NCBI RefSeq assembly: GCF_001999965.1
Contig: NZ_CP019646.1
Span: 3,348,001-3,412,000 of the forward strand
Length of the DNA stretch: 64,000 nt
Direction of reading: 5' to 3'
DNA from: Limihaloglobus sulfuriphilus
GTDB lineage: Bacteria; Planctomycetota; Phycisphaerae; Sedimentisphaerales; Sedimentisphaeraceae
Shown here in pieces: positions 16,964 through 25,860 of this stretch (position 1 is its first letter; the number at the start of each line of letters is the position of its first letter). The notes beneath the pieces were generated by a model. That model ran no database searches. It saw nothing but the letters and a program-made list of their open reading frames with translations, and was not told the DNA's origin. A program made the position numbers and the translations under genes.

Positions 16964-18184
16964 TTAGATGTCAACTTGAATCATTCTATCATGCAATTTC
17001 CATATAAAGCTGGTTATTCCCATTATTAAAGCTGCTATCGGGACTAACAGCATTGCTACATTGATAGGAACCCCGTAATCAGCAATCAGGCCTATAGTCG
17101 ATGGAGCCATAAACGCCGCTATACAGATGCTCGCTCCCATGTGCCCGTACAAGTGGGCACGAATAGTCGGGAACTGTTCGGGTACCAGAGTCAAAATGCA
17201 TGGCGCAGTAGTAGAAACCGCCAGCCCTCCCATAACAATAAAGATAATTGTAAGCCAGAATCCCGCTGCCAACATTGCCGCGGTGAAAATAAGCCCGCCC
17301 GCTGCCCCGCTTATAACAAGCATCGTTCGTGTGCTGAGCTTGACATAACCTGCCGCCGATAGAAATCTGCCGGCAGCCAGGCCAACTGCGAACGCCGCGA
17401 ACGTCAGAGAGCCGTAAAAGTCGGCAACTGCGAATTTTTCCTGAACCATTGGATTTGCCCAGGTGATTATTCCGACTATCATAGTTCCATGGCAGTAAGA
17501 GATGATAATAATCGAAACCCAGCCGAAGATGTTTCTTTTTTCGGGATTTTCTGTTCCTTTTAACTTTTCTGCATTTTTCCGATCTTCGAACTCTGTTTTT
17601 TTTATGAGGGGCTTGGCAAGCCGGCTTCCAAGTATAAAAACTGCCAGCAGAAGCAGGATATCGAAACTGTAAGGAACAAGAAACATCATCCTGCCAAGCT
17701 CTGCGTTATTTGCATATTCTATCCATAAACCTATTAGAGGGGTGCTTATTATCGAAGAACCGAACCATAAACCTGATGCCAGCGCCATCACATGAAAACT
17801 GTTTTCTTTGAATTCTCCGCTTAGATAGACGTTGTTTGCATTTAAAGTAAGAACATGCAGCACGCCCAGCAGAAACAATGGAATCAAAACCGACCAGAAC
17901 CCCGCCGCGGCGAAAAATAACACTATCGAAGCGATACTTCCCAAAATACCAATTTTCCATATTTTCCATAAACCCAGAAAATCCGAAATATGGCCGATAC
18001 CGATATTCATCAGAAGAGCACCGAGTGAGAGTGAGCTGAGAATAAGGCCTAATTGGGAGTTGGATAATTCGAAAAACCGCTGAATAGACGGTCCGGAGAC
18101 AAAACCTGTAACTTTGCATATCTCTATTGCGATGTAAGTTGCAAATATAACAACAATAGGATTCTTTTTTACAAGTTTAACCAT
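16964..18184 (-). CDS. Major facilitator superfamily transporter
   Basis: A 406-residue inner-membrane protein with about 12 hydrophobic segments in two halves, separated by a charged loop near residues 200-220 (KKTEFEDRKNAEKLKG). The loop GIGHISDFLGLWKIWKIG after helix 2 corresponds to the MFS motif A, in degenerate form. It is a general MFS permease of the sugar phosphate or oxalate/formate type; the substrate cannot be read from sequence. It is downstream of the aminotransferase on the same strand, with a 118-bp gap containing a hairpin, so it may be transcribed on its own. The RAYT element ends 38 bp beyond its stop codon. Confidence 0.82.
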   Translation of the reverse strand: MVKLVKKNPIVVIFATYIAIEICKVTGFVSGPSIQRFFELSNSQLGLILSSLSLGALLMNIGIGHISDFLGLWKIWKIGILGSIASIVLFFAAAGFWSVLIPLFLLGVLHVLTLNANNVYLSGEFKENSFHVMALASGLWFGSSIISTPLIGLWIEYANNAELGRMMFLVPYSFDILLLLAVFILGSRLAKPLIKKTEFEDRKNAEKLKGTENPEKRNIFGWVSIIIISYCHGTMIVGIITWANPMVQEKFAVADFYGSLTFAAFAVGLAAGRFLSAAGYVKLSTRTMLVISGAAGGLIFTAAMLAAGFWLTIIFIVMGGLAVSTTAPCILTLVPEQFPTIRAHLYGHMGASICIAAFMAPSTIGLIADYGVPINVAMLLVPIAALIMGITSFIWKLHDRMIQVDI

Positions 18185-18284
18185 TAAATATTAGAATAGG
18201 ATATGAAATCTTCGGGTCATCATTTAACAAACCTGCCCATAACCGTATGCTTTCAAAGCGTTAACGAAACCGGACGATATTGAA

Positions 18285-18301
18285 ATTGCGCAAAGCGCAA
18301 T
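18285..18301 (-). terminator. Hairpin after the aminotransferase gene
   Basis: ATTGCGC-AAA-GCGCAAT (7-bp perfect stem, 3-base loop) begins one base beyond the aminotransferase stop codon. On the minus strand it is followed by only TTTC, so it is a weak terminator at best. Confidence 0.4.
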
Positions 18302-18302
18302 C

Positions 18303-19415
18303 TTATGCTATAGAATTGAGGATTTCAATACCCTTTTTGAGTTTATCCGGCGAATTGGCGTAGCTGAGACGGAAATGTGTGTCCCTTTCGCTGAAAACTC
18401 CGCCGGGGATTATCAAGAGATTGTTTTCGATAGCCCTGGTAACGAAATCCGTTCCGCTGAGATTGCCGGGGGCCTTTATGAACATATAGAAAGCGCCGCC
18501 CGGGCGGACAAACTCAAATTTATCGCTTAGCCCTTCAACCAGCATATCCCGCCGGCGGGCATAATCGGCGACATGTTCAGAGACATCTACCGTAAGCGCC
18601 GTAATTGCGGCTTTCTGCAATGGGGTAGGTGCGCAGACATAGGTGTACTGCTGCAATTTTGCCAGCTCGTTCATCAATGGCTTAAGCTCCTGGCTGACAA
18701 CAACATAGCCCAAACGCCAGCCGGTCATCGCGCAGTTTTTGCTAAAGCCCTTCATCAGGATCGTTTTGTCATAAAACTTTGCTATGCTTGGAGATGGGCC
18801 GTCATAGCAGAAGTCCTCGTATATCTCGTCGCTCATAACGAGAATCCCCCGCCCGGCGGCAATATCAGCTATGCCCTTGAGCTCATCTTCTGTTGAGACT
18901 ACGCCTGTGGGGTTTGCGGGGGTGTTTATTATTATCAGCTTGGTCTTGTCCGTAACGACCGCTTCAACCTTTTCGGGGGTCATGCGGAAATCAGGGTAGG
19001 TGTCAACAAAGACGCACTTACCGCCAAGCATGTTTATAACCTGTTTATAGATAACAAAATAAGGATCTGGAATGACTACTTCATCACCCGGGTTAATAAG
19101 CGCTAAAAAAGTCAGGAACAAAGCGCCGCTCACCCCGCTGCTGATGAACACTTCGGGATTATCCCAATGAAGCCTGGATGTCTCCTTGGCAATAACAGCG
19201 TCTTTAAGCTCCTGCAAACCAGGTGTTTGCGAATAGCTGTTGCAGCCGGATTCGATCGCTGTTACGGCTGCCTGTTTGACCTGTTGGGGAACGTCAAAGT
19301 CCGGCTGGCCGATTGAGAGATTAACAGGGTCTTTTAGATCGGCGGCGAGTGCAAAAACTTTGCGGATGCCGCTTGCGTCCATTAATTTTGTTCTATCAGC
19401 AAGTAGTTCGAGCAT
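18303..19415 (-). CDS. PLP-dependent aminotransferase, class I/II
   Basis: A 370-residue cytosolic enzyme of the aspartate/aromatic aminotransferase fold. The PLP lysine is in LMKGFSKNCAMTGWRLGY. Other family motifs are IGQPDFDVP near residue 37, YSQTPGLQEL, TPANPTGVV (substrate-carboxylate and ring contacts), MSDEIYEDF, and the C-terminal RLSYAN with the substrate-carboxylate Arg. It would transfer amino groups between an amino acid and 2-oxoglutarate; the exact substrate is not clear. Start ATG at 19415, preceded by an AGGA-type site. Upstream on the same strand is the small basic protein gene, closed by a terminator-like hairpin, so this gene likely has its own promoter. Confidence 0.93.
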   Translation of the reverse strand: MLELLADRTKLMDASGIRKVFALAADLKDPVNLSIGQPDFDVPQQVKQAAVTAIESGCNSYSQTPGLQELKDAVIAKETSRLHWDNPEVFISSGVSGALFLTFLALINPGDEVVIPDPYFVIYKQVINMLGGKCVFVDTYPDFRMTPEKVEAVVTDKTKLIIINTPANPTGVVSTEDELKGIADIAAGRGILVMSDEIYEDFCYDGPSPSIAKFYDKTILMKGFSKNCAMTGWRLGYVVVSQELKPLMNELAKLQQYTYVCAPTPLQKAAITALTVDVSEHVADYARRRDMLVEGLSDKFEFVRPGGAFYMFIKAPGNLSGTDFVTRAIENNLLIIPGGVFSERDTHFRLSYANSPDKLKKGIEILNSIA

Positions 19416-19532
19416 CTTAAATCCTATATTTTCTCCGGTGGGTTATAAAGCCTGAAATGACAGCCGCGGCGAAATTTCAACCAGCCTGATGTCATTTGCG
19501 GCATGATGAATAAATTTGACGCGCAGAGAAAA

Positions 19533-19565
19533 TGCCGCCAGGAAGTGATTAACTTGCAGGCGGCA
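19533..19565 (-). terminator. Terminator of the small basic protein gene
   Basis: On the minus strand TGCCGCC and GGCGGCA (19565-19559 and 19539-19533) form a 7-bp stem with a 19-base loop, followed by TTTTC. It lies 28 bp beyond the stop of the gene at 19594. Confidence 0.5.
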
Positions 19566-19593
19566 ATCATCTCTCTCAAGAAAACGAAGATGT

Positions 19594-19791
19594 TTATTCT
19601 TCGTCGTCTTTTTTCTTTTTCTTCTTGGCAACGCCGACTTTACGGTGTCCGACCTTTGGCAGGCCTGTAACTTCCTGTGAGTCGTCCCAGCGGCCGTCTT
19701 CTGTAAGTTTTTCAAGCCGCTCTGCCCTTGTTAGCACATTGCGATGCCTTTTAAGAGCATTACCTGTTTTAAGTGAACTGTCCAATGACAT
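19594..19791 (-). CDS. Small basic protein (Verrucomicrobia/Planctomycetes type)
   Basis: A 65-residue protein, MSLDSSLKTGNALKRHRNVL followed by TRAERLEKLTEDGRW, LPKVGHRKVGVAKKKKKK and an acidic tail. This pattern matches the short basic protein family widespread in Planctomycetes, Verrucomicrobia and Chlamydiae (I recall TIGR04137). Its many Lys/Arg residues suggest binding to RNA or the ribosome, but the function is not settled to my knowledge. A strong AGGAG site precedes the ATG. It is 47 bp downstream of the membrane-anchored protein gene on the same strand, and a hairpin with a T-run follows it. Confidence 0.85.
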   Translation of the reverse strand: MSLDSSLKTGNALKRHRNVLTRAERLEKLTEDGRWDDSQEVTGLPKVGHRKVGVAKKKKKKDDEE

Positions 19792-19838
19792 TTGCGTTCT
19801 CCTGTAAATCTTTATATTTACTCTATTTACTGTTTTTG

Positions 19839-20519
19839 TTATCTAATTTTCTTACCGTAAACATCCTGAAACGGTTTCGTTCCGAATGTCTCGTATCCGG
19901 CAGGCGCCTCATAGCGTGCGCCGATTTTCTTAATCTTTTCTTTTACGTTATACCCCGTACTTCCGACGGTATTAACAGTTTCAAAGGTCTCTACTGTCTC
20001 GAGATAATACCATTTGCCCCGCTTGACAATATGCAGTGCAATGCCGTTTTGGGCAAAATACTCTTTTACAGGCTCAAGATCGCCGGGTACCTGATAGGTC
20101 ACCACGACAATGACATTACTGCCGCTGCCCATATAATCCGGCTTTGAGTCGGCATTTATTCTCGCTACAATCGGCTCAGGCGATTCATCGGAGTATTCGT
20201 CCGAAACATCTGTTTCTGAAGGACTTAACGTTTCTTTTGTTCCTTCCTGAGATACCTTCGGCTCAGCCGTTTCGCTGCAGCCTCTAAGGGCCGAGACCAA
20301 AATCCAGACGAGGATTATAGTAATAATCAGCCCGATTACAAGTTTTATTATCGCAACCTCGGAAAATAAAGGCCTGCTGCGAGGTTTCTTCTTTTTATGG
20401 TCTTTTTTGTCATCTCCGGGCCTGCCCGAGACCCGTACTGGTTTCCCATCGCGGTACAGACCCCCCCGGCTCTTGCCCAGAGCTTCGTATAAAGCCTTTT
20501 GACCACGACCTTTATACAT
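19839..20519 (-). CDS. Membrane-anchored protein with C-terminal periplasmic domain, function unknown
   Basis: A 226-residue protein. Residues 1-55 are basic and cytoplasmic (ALYEALGKSRGGLYRDGKPV, KDHKKKKPRSRP). One transmembrane helix follows at about residues 57-78 (IKLVIGLIITIILVWILVSAL). An acidic Ser/Glu/Pro linker runs to about residue 125. The C-terminal domain (NVIVVVTYQVPGDLEPVKEYFAQNGI...) has the alternating pattern of a small alpha/beta domain and may be SPOR-like, but I cannot confirm this. GGAGAA precedes the ATG. It shares a transcription direction with the small basic protein gene and is divergent from the type II secretion operon, with 284 bp between them. Confidence 0.65.
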   Translation of the reverse strand: MYKGRGQKALYEALGKSRGGLYRDGKPVRVSGRPGDDKKDHKKKKPRSRPLFSEVAIIKLVIGLIITIILVWILVSALRGCSETAEPKVSQEGTKETLSPSETDVSDEYSDESPEPIVARINADSKPDYMGSGSNVIVVVTYQVPGDLEPVKEYFAQNGIALHIVKRGKWYYLETVETFETVNTVGSTGYNVKEKIKKIGARYEAPAGYETFGTKPFQDVYGKKIR

Positions 20520-20584
20520 TTTGGCTTCTCCAAGTAATAGGGGTTAAATTCGGTTTTTTCGATAATCTGTTGATTATATTTATT

Positions 20585-20613
20585 TTGACATAAATTGCAA
20601 ACACAAATATAAC
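20585..20613 (+). promoter_or_regulatory. Sigma70-like promoter of the type II secretion operon
   Basis: TTGACA (20585-20590), a 17-bp spacer and TATAAC (20608-20613) form a near-consensus promoter. The next plus-strand gene is the secretin at 20804, which implies an untranslated leader of about 180 nt. Confidence 0.6.
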
Positions 20614-20803
20614 CTGCCCGATTCAAAAAAACACTCCCCTTGGTTTTATGAAATAATGAACATACACCGGCTACAAAATGTAGATAAGTGTTGTTAAACG
20701 TAACAAAATTGTTAGAATACCTCTGTTTACAGTCAGCCGGTTCCGCCGCTCATGTAATACATTTAATTTCAATTAGTAATTTGATAGTATAACTGGAGTT
20801 AAA

Positions 20804-23800
20804 ATGCTCTTCAAAATGAGGTTCAATATTAGACCTTACCAAAAAGTCAGCCTTAGTATGATGCTTGTTTTAAGCAGTGTGTTGTTAACCGCGGGCCTGT
20901 GCACGGCCCAGGAAAACGCAGCACCGCCCAAAAGCATAGCGGATTACACCCTCAAAGAAATCAGAATTGAAGAGGCTCTGGCCTATCTTGACCAGCTGGG
21001 ATTGATGGAAATCGTTAATCAGCAGGAACCTGATTCGCCTCAGTTGCAATTTGAAGGTGAGCCGGAAAAGGTTCGCGCGGCAATGACAATCCTTCCCAAA
21101 CTCGACAACAAAACCGCCTATCAGATAATAAACGGCGGCGAGTGCCAACAGAGTGCCCGGGACGTGGTCAATGCGTTGAAACCTCAAATGTCGTCAGGCA
21201 GAGCCAATATTGACACCTTCCAGAATGCCGCCTCCGGTAATGCACAAACGGCGATGGCGGAGGTCATAAACGGCCAACTTGTCATAGCATCGCCAAAAGA
21301 AATATATCAGACTGTGAACAAAGCGGTTGCGTTTTATACCATGTCTAAGCAGATGCCGGAGGGAGACAATGAGAAATTAGGTGAACTTCTGGCGGCTGTG
21401 CAGAAATTAAACGCGGTCGGACCGGAAGGTGAAGAAGAACTGCCCGAAGCCCAGACACCACAGGAAACGCCGCAACCGGACCAGACGGACGAAACAGCGG
21501 GTGAGCCGACAGAACAGACCGATGAGAGAGCCGCGGCAGAAACGGCAGACCCTCCCGCAGAGGAGGGGCAATCCAATGCCGCCCGTCAGCAAGCCCTGCA
21601 AACAGAGCCGGCGGTGTATTCAAAACCTGACACGCTCGAAGATATCATGGCAGATGACACAGAGCTGGAATTAACGATAACCCTGCCTGAAAAGGTTGAT
21701 ATCACTGCACTTATAGACCTTGTAGGTAAACAGCTCGGGCTAACGTATTTCTACGACGCAAATGAAGTCAAAGGCGAAATCACATTCAAGGCCGACGGCG
21801 GGCGTATAACCGTCAGAGACGCATACACACTTCTGGAATCTGCCCTCCGGTTCAAAGACCTGATGATGTCAAGAAACGGCAACATTGTATCAATCGTTCC
21901 CAAGGCCAAGGTTGACCAGACCACGCCGACACTTGTTGATGCGGGTGATAAGATAGAACCTGGCGATATTGTCGTAACCCAGACATTTGAGCTTGAACAT
22001 ATATCTTCAGCCGATGCCAAGACAGTTCTCCAGACCATGTACCTCGGCGAGAGTGTGCTGGATTTGCCTGATGCGGGCAAACTCATAGTAACCGGCTACG
22101 CTTACCAGATGAGCCGCATTGAAAAGATACTCAAAATGGTTGATCTTCCCGGAGAGAAACGCCGCTTCACAACCCGTGAGCTGAAATACACCCAGGCGGT
22201 ATCAGTCGCTGAGAAGGTAGCGAATCTTGCCCAGCAGCTTGAAGATATAAAAGTCTCTGTTTCCGCCGACACACCCTCTCAGCCGCAGGCCCCTACAAGG
22301 CAGCCAATCCGCAGAGATGCCCAGGGCAAGGTTATACCAAACCCTCCCCAGCGGCCCGGCCAGCAGAGCACTTCAATTGGAGATGCCTCCCCCAACCAGG
22401 TTTATCTGGAACCGGACGAGAGAACCAACAGAATTCTAATTATTGGAAATGAGAAACAGATTGCAAGGGTCAACGAGCTAATTGACAGCTTCGATCTGCC
22501 CCAGCAGGACTTGAGATATATTGAACAGTACAAACTCGAGTTTCTCGATGTCAACGAAGCCGTAACCTACCTCGAAGAACTCGGCCTTGTAAGCACCGGC
22601 CAGTCAAGCCAGTACGGCAGCCGTTACGGTTCTGTAACCCCTACGGCGACACCGCAAGGCCAGCAGGCGCAGCAGCGTTCTATTTCTTCACGTTATAATT
22701 ACAACCAGGAAAACACGGAAGAGCAGCCGGTGGTGGTTGTGCTCTCGGGCAGAAATACACTTCTGGTAAAGGCGACCGCCGAACAGCATGAAAAGATAAA
22801 GGAAATACTGCCGGCACTCGACCAGGAGCCGGAAATTGACAATGCACCTGTGCGTGTTTATCCGCTTGAAAATCAATCCGTTGAAGATATCCAGGAAACC
22901 CTGACCAGCGTCGTGGAAACAGTCGCCAAGGAAAAGGCCGAGATGGAAGGCGGCAGCGGCAGCGGCGGGACAACTTCAACTACCGGCAAGATGCAGAAAA
23001 CTTCTCTTTTCGGAGGGGCCGGCAAAAACGTACCGGATGTGTATATAACCGGTGACGAAGGCACAAACTCAATAGTTGTATTTGCCAGCCGCAAAGATCA
23101 GGAATGGATCGAAGCACTCATCAAGGACCTCGACAAAAAACGCCCGCAGGTGCTAATTGACGTTACACTGGTTGAGGTTACCCAGAACGATGAGTTTGAA
23201 TACAGCCTCGATAATGTAACAAATTTAACGGGCAACACGTCCGAACTTGTGAAATTTGGCCCTGTAACATCCTCAACCAGCAGCTCAAAGGCCGAATTTG
23301 AATGGGGCGGGGGAACGCTTGGAGGATTCTATTCCGACGAGAACATAGAGTCGATTTTAACACTAATGCGCAACAAGAGTTTCGGCCGGATAATGGCAAA
23401 GCCCAAACTGCTGGTCAACGACAACCAGGAGGGCGAGATAACAACAAGCAATACAGAGTATGTTGCCAACGTCTCAACAAATGTGCTTGGCGAACAGGGG
23501 ACCAATACCAGCACAGATGTCCAGTGGGATGCTTACGACGCAGGTGTTACCCTGAAAATCAAACCGCATATAAGCGAGGGTGACCTGCTTCGCCTTGAGA
23601 TAACACTCAACAGGACTGACTTCGGCACCACAAACAACACCTATACGCCCTCCGGCGGCAGCGCGGTAAGCGGGCCAAAAGACACAATCTCCAGCGATAT
23701 AACTACAATAATCACAGTTCCCAACAAGAGTACTATTATTCTTGGCGGGCTGACAAAAATCAACCAGGGCAAAGGCGGCGGCAAAGTGCCTATCCTCGGC

Positions 23801-24052
23801 GATATCCCCATAATCGGGGGGCTGTTCAGAAGCATAAAAAATTCTGACGACCAGTCCCGCCTGTACGTATTTGTCAAGGCCAATATATTACGCCCCGACG
23901 AGTCGAGGCCCGGCCTGCCCGACCTTGAAGAAGAATCAGAAAAACAGCGCAGAGCGTTTGAAGAAGCCGAAGCATACTTCCAGCAGTATCAGGACTGGCC
24001 CGGACTGGATTCTAAACCTGTAAGACCCGAGCGCGTCCTTGAGATGGAATAG
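20804..24052 (+). CDS. gspD: Type II secretion secretin (GspD-like)
   Basis: A 1082-residue outer-membrane channel protein. Residues 1-35 form a signal peptide. An acidic, Pro/Gln/Glu-rich stretch at about 205-265 links an N-terminal region to repeated periplasmic N domains (for example VDITALIDLVGKQLGLTYFY, and FELEHISSADAKTVLQTMYL). The secretin domain occupies about 770-1035, with QVLIDVTLVEVTQNDEFEYS at its start and the signature VPNKSTIILGGL and VPILGDIPIIGGLF near the end. It is longer than typical GspD (about 650-700 residues), with extra low-complexity inserts such as the GGSGSGGTTSTTG loop. It opens a ten-gene run of secretion genes and would form the pore for folded exoproteins such as the signal-peptide enzymes in this window. 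Confidence 0.93.
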   Translation: MLFKMRFNIRPYQKVSLSMMLVLSSVLLTAGLCTAQENAAPPKSIADYTLKEIRIEEALAYLDQLGLMEIVNQQEPDSPQLQFEGEPEKVRAAMTILPKLDNKTAYQIINGGECQQSARDVVNALKPQMSSGRANIDTFQNAASGNAQTAMAEVINGQLVIASPKEIYQTVNKAVAFYTMSKQMPEGDNEKLGELLAAVQKLNAVGPEGEEELPEAQTPQETPQPDQTDETAGEPTEQTDERAAAETADPPAEEGQSNAARQQALQTEPAVYSKPDTLEDIMADDTELELTITLPEKVDITALIDLVGKQLGLTYFYDANEVKGEITFKADGGRITVRDAYTLLESALRFKDLMMSRNGNIVSIVPKAKVDQTTPTLVDAGDKIEPGDIVVTQTFELEHISSADAKTVLQTMYLGESVLDLPDAGKLIVTGYAYQMSRIEKILKMVDLPGEKRRFTTRELKYTQAVSVAEKVANLAQQLEDIKVSVSADTPSQPQAPTRQPIRRDAQGKVIPNPPQRPGQQSTSIGDASPNQVYLEPDERTNRILIIGNEKQIARVNELIDSFDLPQQDLRYIEQYKLEFLDVNEAVTYLEELGLVSTGQSSQYGSRYGSVTPTATPQGQQAQQRSISSRYNYNQENTEEQPVVVVLSGRNTLLVKATAEQHEKIKEILPALDQEPEIDNAPVRVYPLENQSVEDIQETLTSVVETVAKEKAEMEGGSGSGGTTSTTGKMQKTSLFGGAGKNVPDVYITGDEGTNSIVVFASRKDQEWIEALIKDLDKKRPQVLIDVTLVEVTQNDEFEYSLDNVTNLTGNTSELVKFGPVTSSTSSSKAEFEWGGGTLGGFYSDENIESILTLMRNKSFGRIMAKPKLLVNDNQEGEITTSNTEYVANVSTNVLGEQGTNTSTDVQWDAYDAGVTLKIKPHISEGDLLRLEITLNRTDFGTTNNTYTPSGGSAVSGPKDTISSDITTIITVPNKSTIILGGLTKINQGKGGGKVPILGDIPIIGGLFRSIKNSDDQSRLYVFVKANILRPDESRPGLPDLEEESEKQRRAFEEAEAYFQQYQDWPGLDSKPVRPERVLEME

Positions 24053-24083
24053 CAGACAACGCTTTCTTTTGCGTTATTAAAAT

Positions 24084-25787
24084 ATGAAAGAATTACTACT
24101 AAAGACAGCTAAAAAGACAGGGCTTGTATCCTCTTCCGAACTGGCGGCCTGGCTCGGGCAAAACGATGACGACCCGCGCCCGCTCGATGAGGTATTGCTG
24201 GGAAACCCTGCCTTTACCGAAGATGCCGTGCTCAGGCTTATCGCCGATTCGCTCGAAGTGGAATTCGTTGAAGAGTTAGACCCGGCCAATGTCCCTAAGG
24301 ATTTCGTCAACAAGGTAAACGCCGTTTACGCCCAGCAGCACTTTATCATCGGCTACCAAAACGATGAGGACGAAATGATGACGGTTATCACCGGCCATCC
24401 CTTTGACATTGACGCGCTCGACAGCGTCTCGAGAATGATCGGTGTGCCTTTAGAGCAGAAAATATCGACCAAGGCGAACATCACCGCCGCGATTGATGTG
24501 GCATACGAGCAGCGAAACACCGTTATGGACGAAGTGGCCGAAGAGCTCGACAGCCAGAACATCAACCAGCTTATGGACGAGGCGGCAAGCTCCGATGACC
24601 TGCTCGATGTGGTCAACCGGCCTCCTGTTATCCGTCTGGTAAATGACATCTTTTTCCGTGCTCTGCAGATGCGTGCCAGTGATATACATATCCACCCCTT
24701 CGAGAGCAAGATCCAGGTTCGCTACCGTGTTGACGGAATCCTCTACGATGCTTTAAGTCTTAACCGCAACATACTGCCGCTGGTTATTTCGCGTATTAAG
24801 GTTATGGCGGGTATGGATATCGCCGAGCGGAGAATGCCCCAGGACGGCCGCACCAGCGTGCGTATGGGGCAGCGTGAAATTGACCTCCGCGTAAGTACCG
24901 TACCAACGAGTTTCGGCGAGCGGTGCGTACTGCGTATTCTCGATAAAAGTGCCGGCGTTTTTGAGCTTGAAGAGCTGGGAATGTGGCCCGATGACCTCGA
25001 AATATTCGACAGGATACTCCACCGCAGCCACGGAGTGATATTTGTTACAGGCCCCACCGGAAGCGGCAAGAGTACCACGCTTTATGCCAGCCTCAACCGG
25101 CTTAACTCATCAGAGAAAAACATCATGACCGTTGAGAACCCGATTGAGTACCAGCTCGAGGGAATCAGCCAGATGCAGGTCTCAGAGAAAAAGGGCATCA
25201 CCTTCATAACCGCCCTTCGGCACATACTCCGCCAGGATCCAGACATCATAATGGTTGGTGAGGTACGTGACCAGGAGACCTCAAGGATGGCGATCCAGTC
25301 ATCGCTTACAGGCCACCTGGTTTTCAGTACCGTCCACACAAACGATTCAGCCGGCACAGTGAGCAGGCTCATTGACCTGGGAGTCGAGCCGTATCTGGTC
25401 AGTTCTTCACTCATCGCGGTTCTGGCTCAGCGGCTTGTCCGCCGGATCTGCCCGTACTGCAAAAAAGAAACAGTGCCTACAGAGAGAGAATTGTTCGAAA
25501 TGGGCACAACCCAGGAAGACATTGCCGGCTCAAAGTTCTACATCGGCCAGGGCTGTGAGAAATGTTTCAACACCGGCTACCGCGGGCGTATCGGAATATA
25601 CGAGCTGATGCTTATGCGCGATGAGCTGCGGGATTTGATAAACGCGCAGGAATCTGCCGGCGTCATAAAACGCAAAGCACTTGATTTGGGCCTCAAAACC
25701 CTGAGAATGGACGGGCTGAGGAAAGTAAAGAGCGGCCAGACAACGATTTCAGAAGTTTTGAGGGTAACACAATCAGACATGGTTTAA
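24084..25787 (+). CDS. gspE: Type II secretion/pilus ATPase (GspE/PilB-like)
   Basis: A 567-residue cytoplasmic hexameric ATPase that powers pseudopilus assembly. An N-terminal MshEN-type domain (about 1-150) precedes the motor. Walker A is GPTGSGKST (residues 323-331), Walker B is DIIMVGEVRD (about 386-396), and the Asp and His boxes lie between and after them (LRHILRQDPD, LTGHLVFSTVHTND). A zinc-binding insert has CPYC near residue 456 and CEKC near 490. All expected ATPase motifs are present. It lies 31 bp after the secretin gene and 73 bp before the gspF-like gene. Confidence 0.95.
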   Translation: MKELLLKTAKKTGLVSSSELAAWLGQNDDDPRPLDEVLLGNPAFTEDAVLRLIADSLEVEFVEELDPANVPKDFVNKVNAVYAQQHFIIGYQNDEDEMMTVITGHPFDIDALDSVSRMIGVPLEQKISTKANITAAIDVAYEQRNTVMDEVAEELDSQNINQLMDEAASSDDLLDVVNRPPVIRLVNDIFFRALQMRASDIHIHPFESKIQVRYRVDGILYDALSLNRNILPLVISRIKVMAGMDIAERRMPQDGRTSVRMGQREIDLRVSTVPTSFGERCVLRILDKSAGVFELEELGMWPDDLEIFDRILHRSHGVIFVTGPTGSGKSTTLYASLNRLNSSEKNIMTVENPIEYQLEGISQMQVSEKKGITFITALRHILRQDPDIIMVGEVRDQETSRMAIQSSLTGHLVFSTVHTNDSAGTVSRLIDLGVEPYLVSSSLIAVLAQRLVRRICPYCKKETVPTERELFEMGTTQEDIAGSKFYIGQGCEKCFNTGYRGRIGIYELMLMRDELRDLINAQESAGVIKRKALDLGLKTLRMDGLRKVKSGQTTISEVLRVTQSDMV

Positions 25788-25860
25788 AATTTAAGCCGCA
25801 ATGTTTAAGGCTCAAACCCAACTATGAAGCGTTTAGCTGTTAACTAATAACTTATAAATT

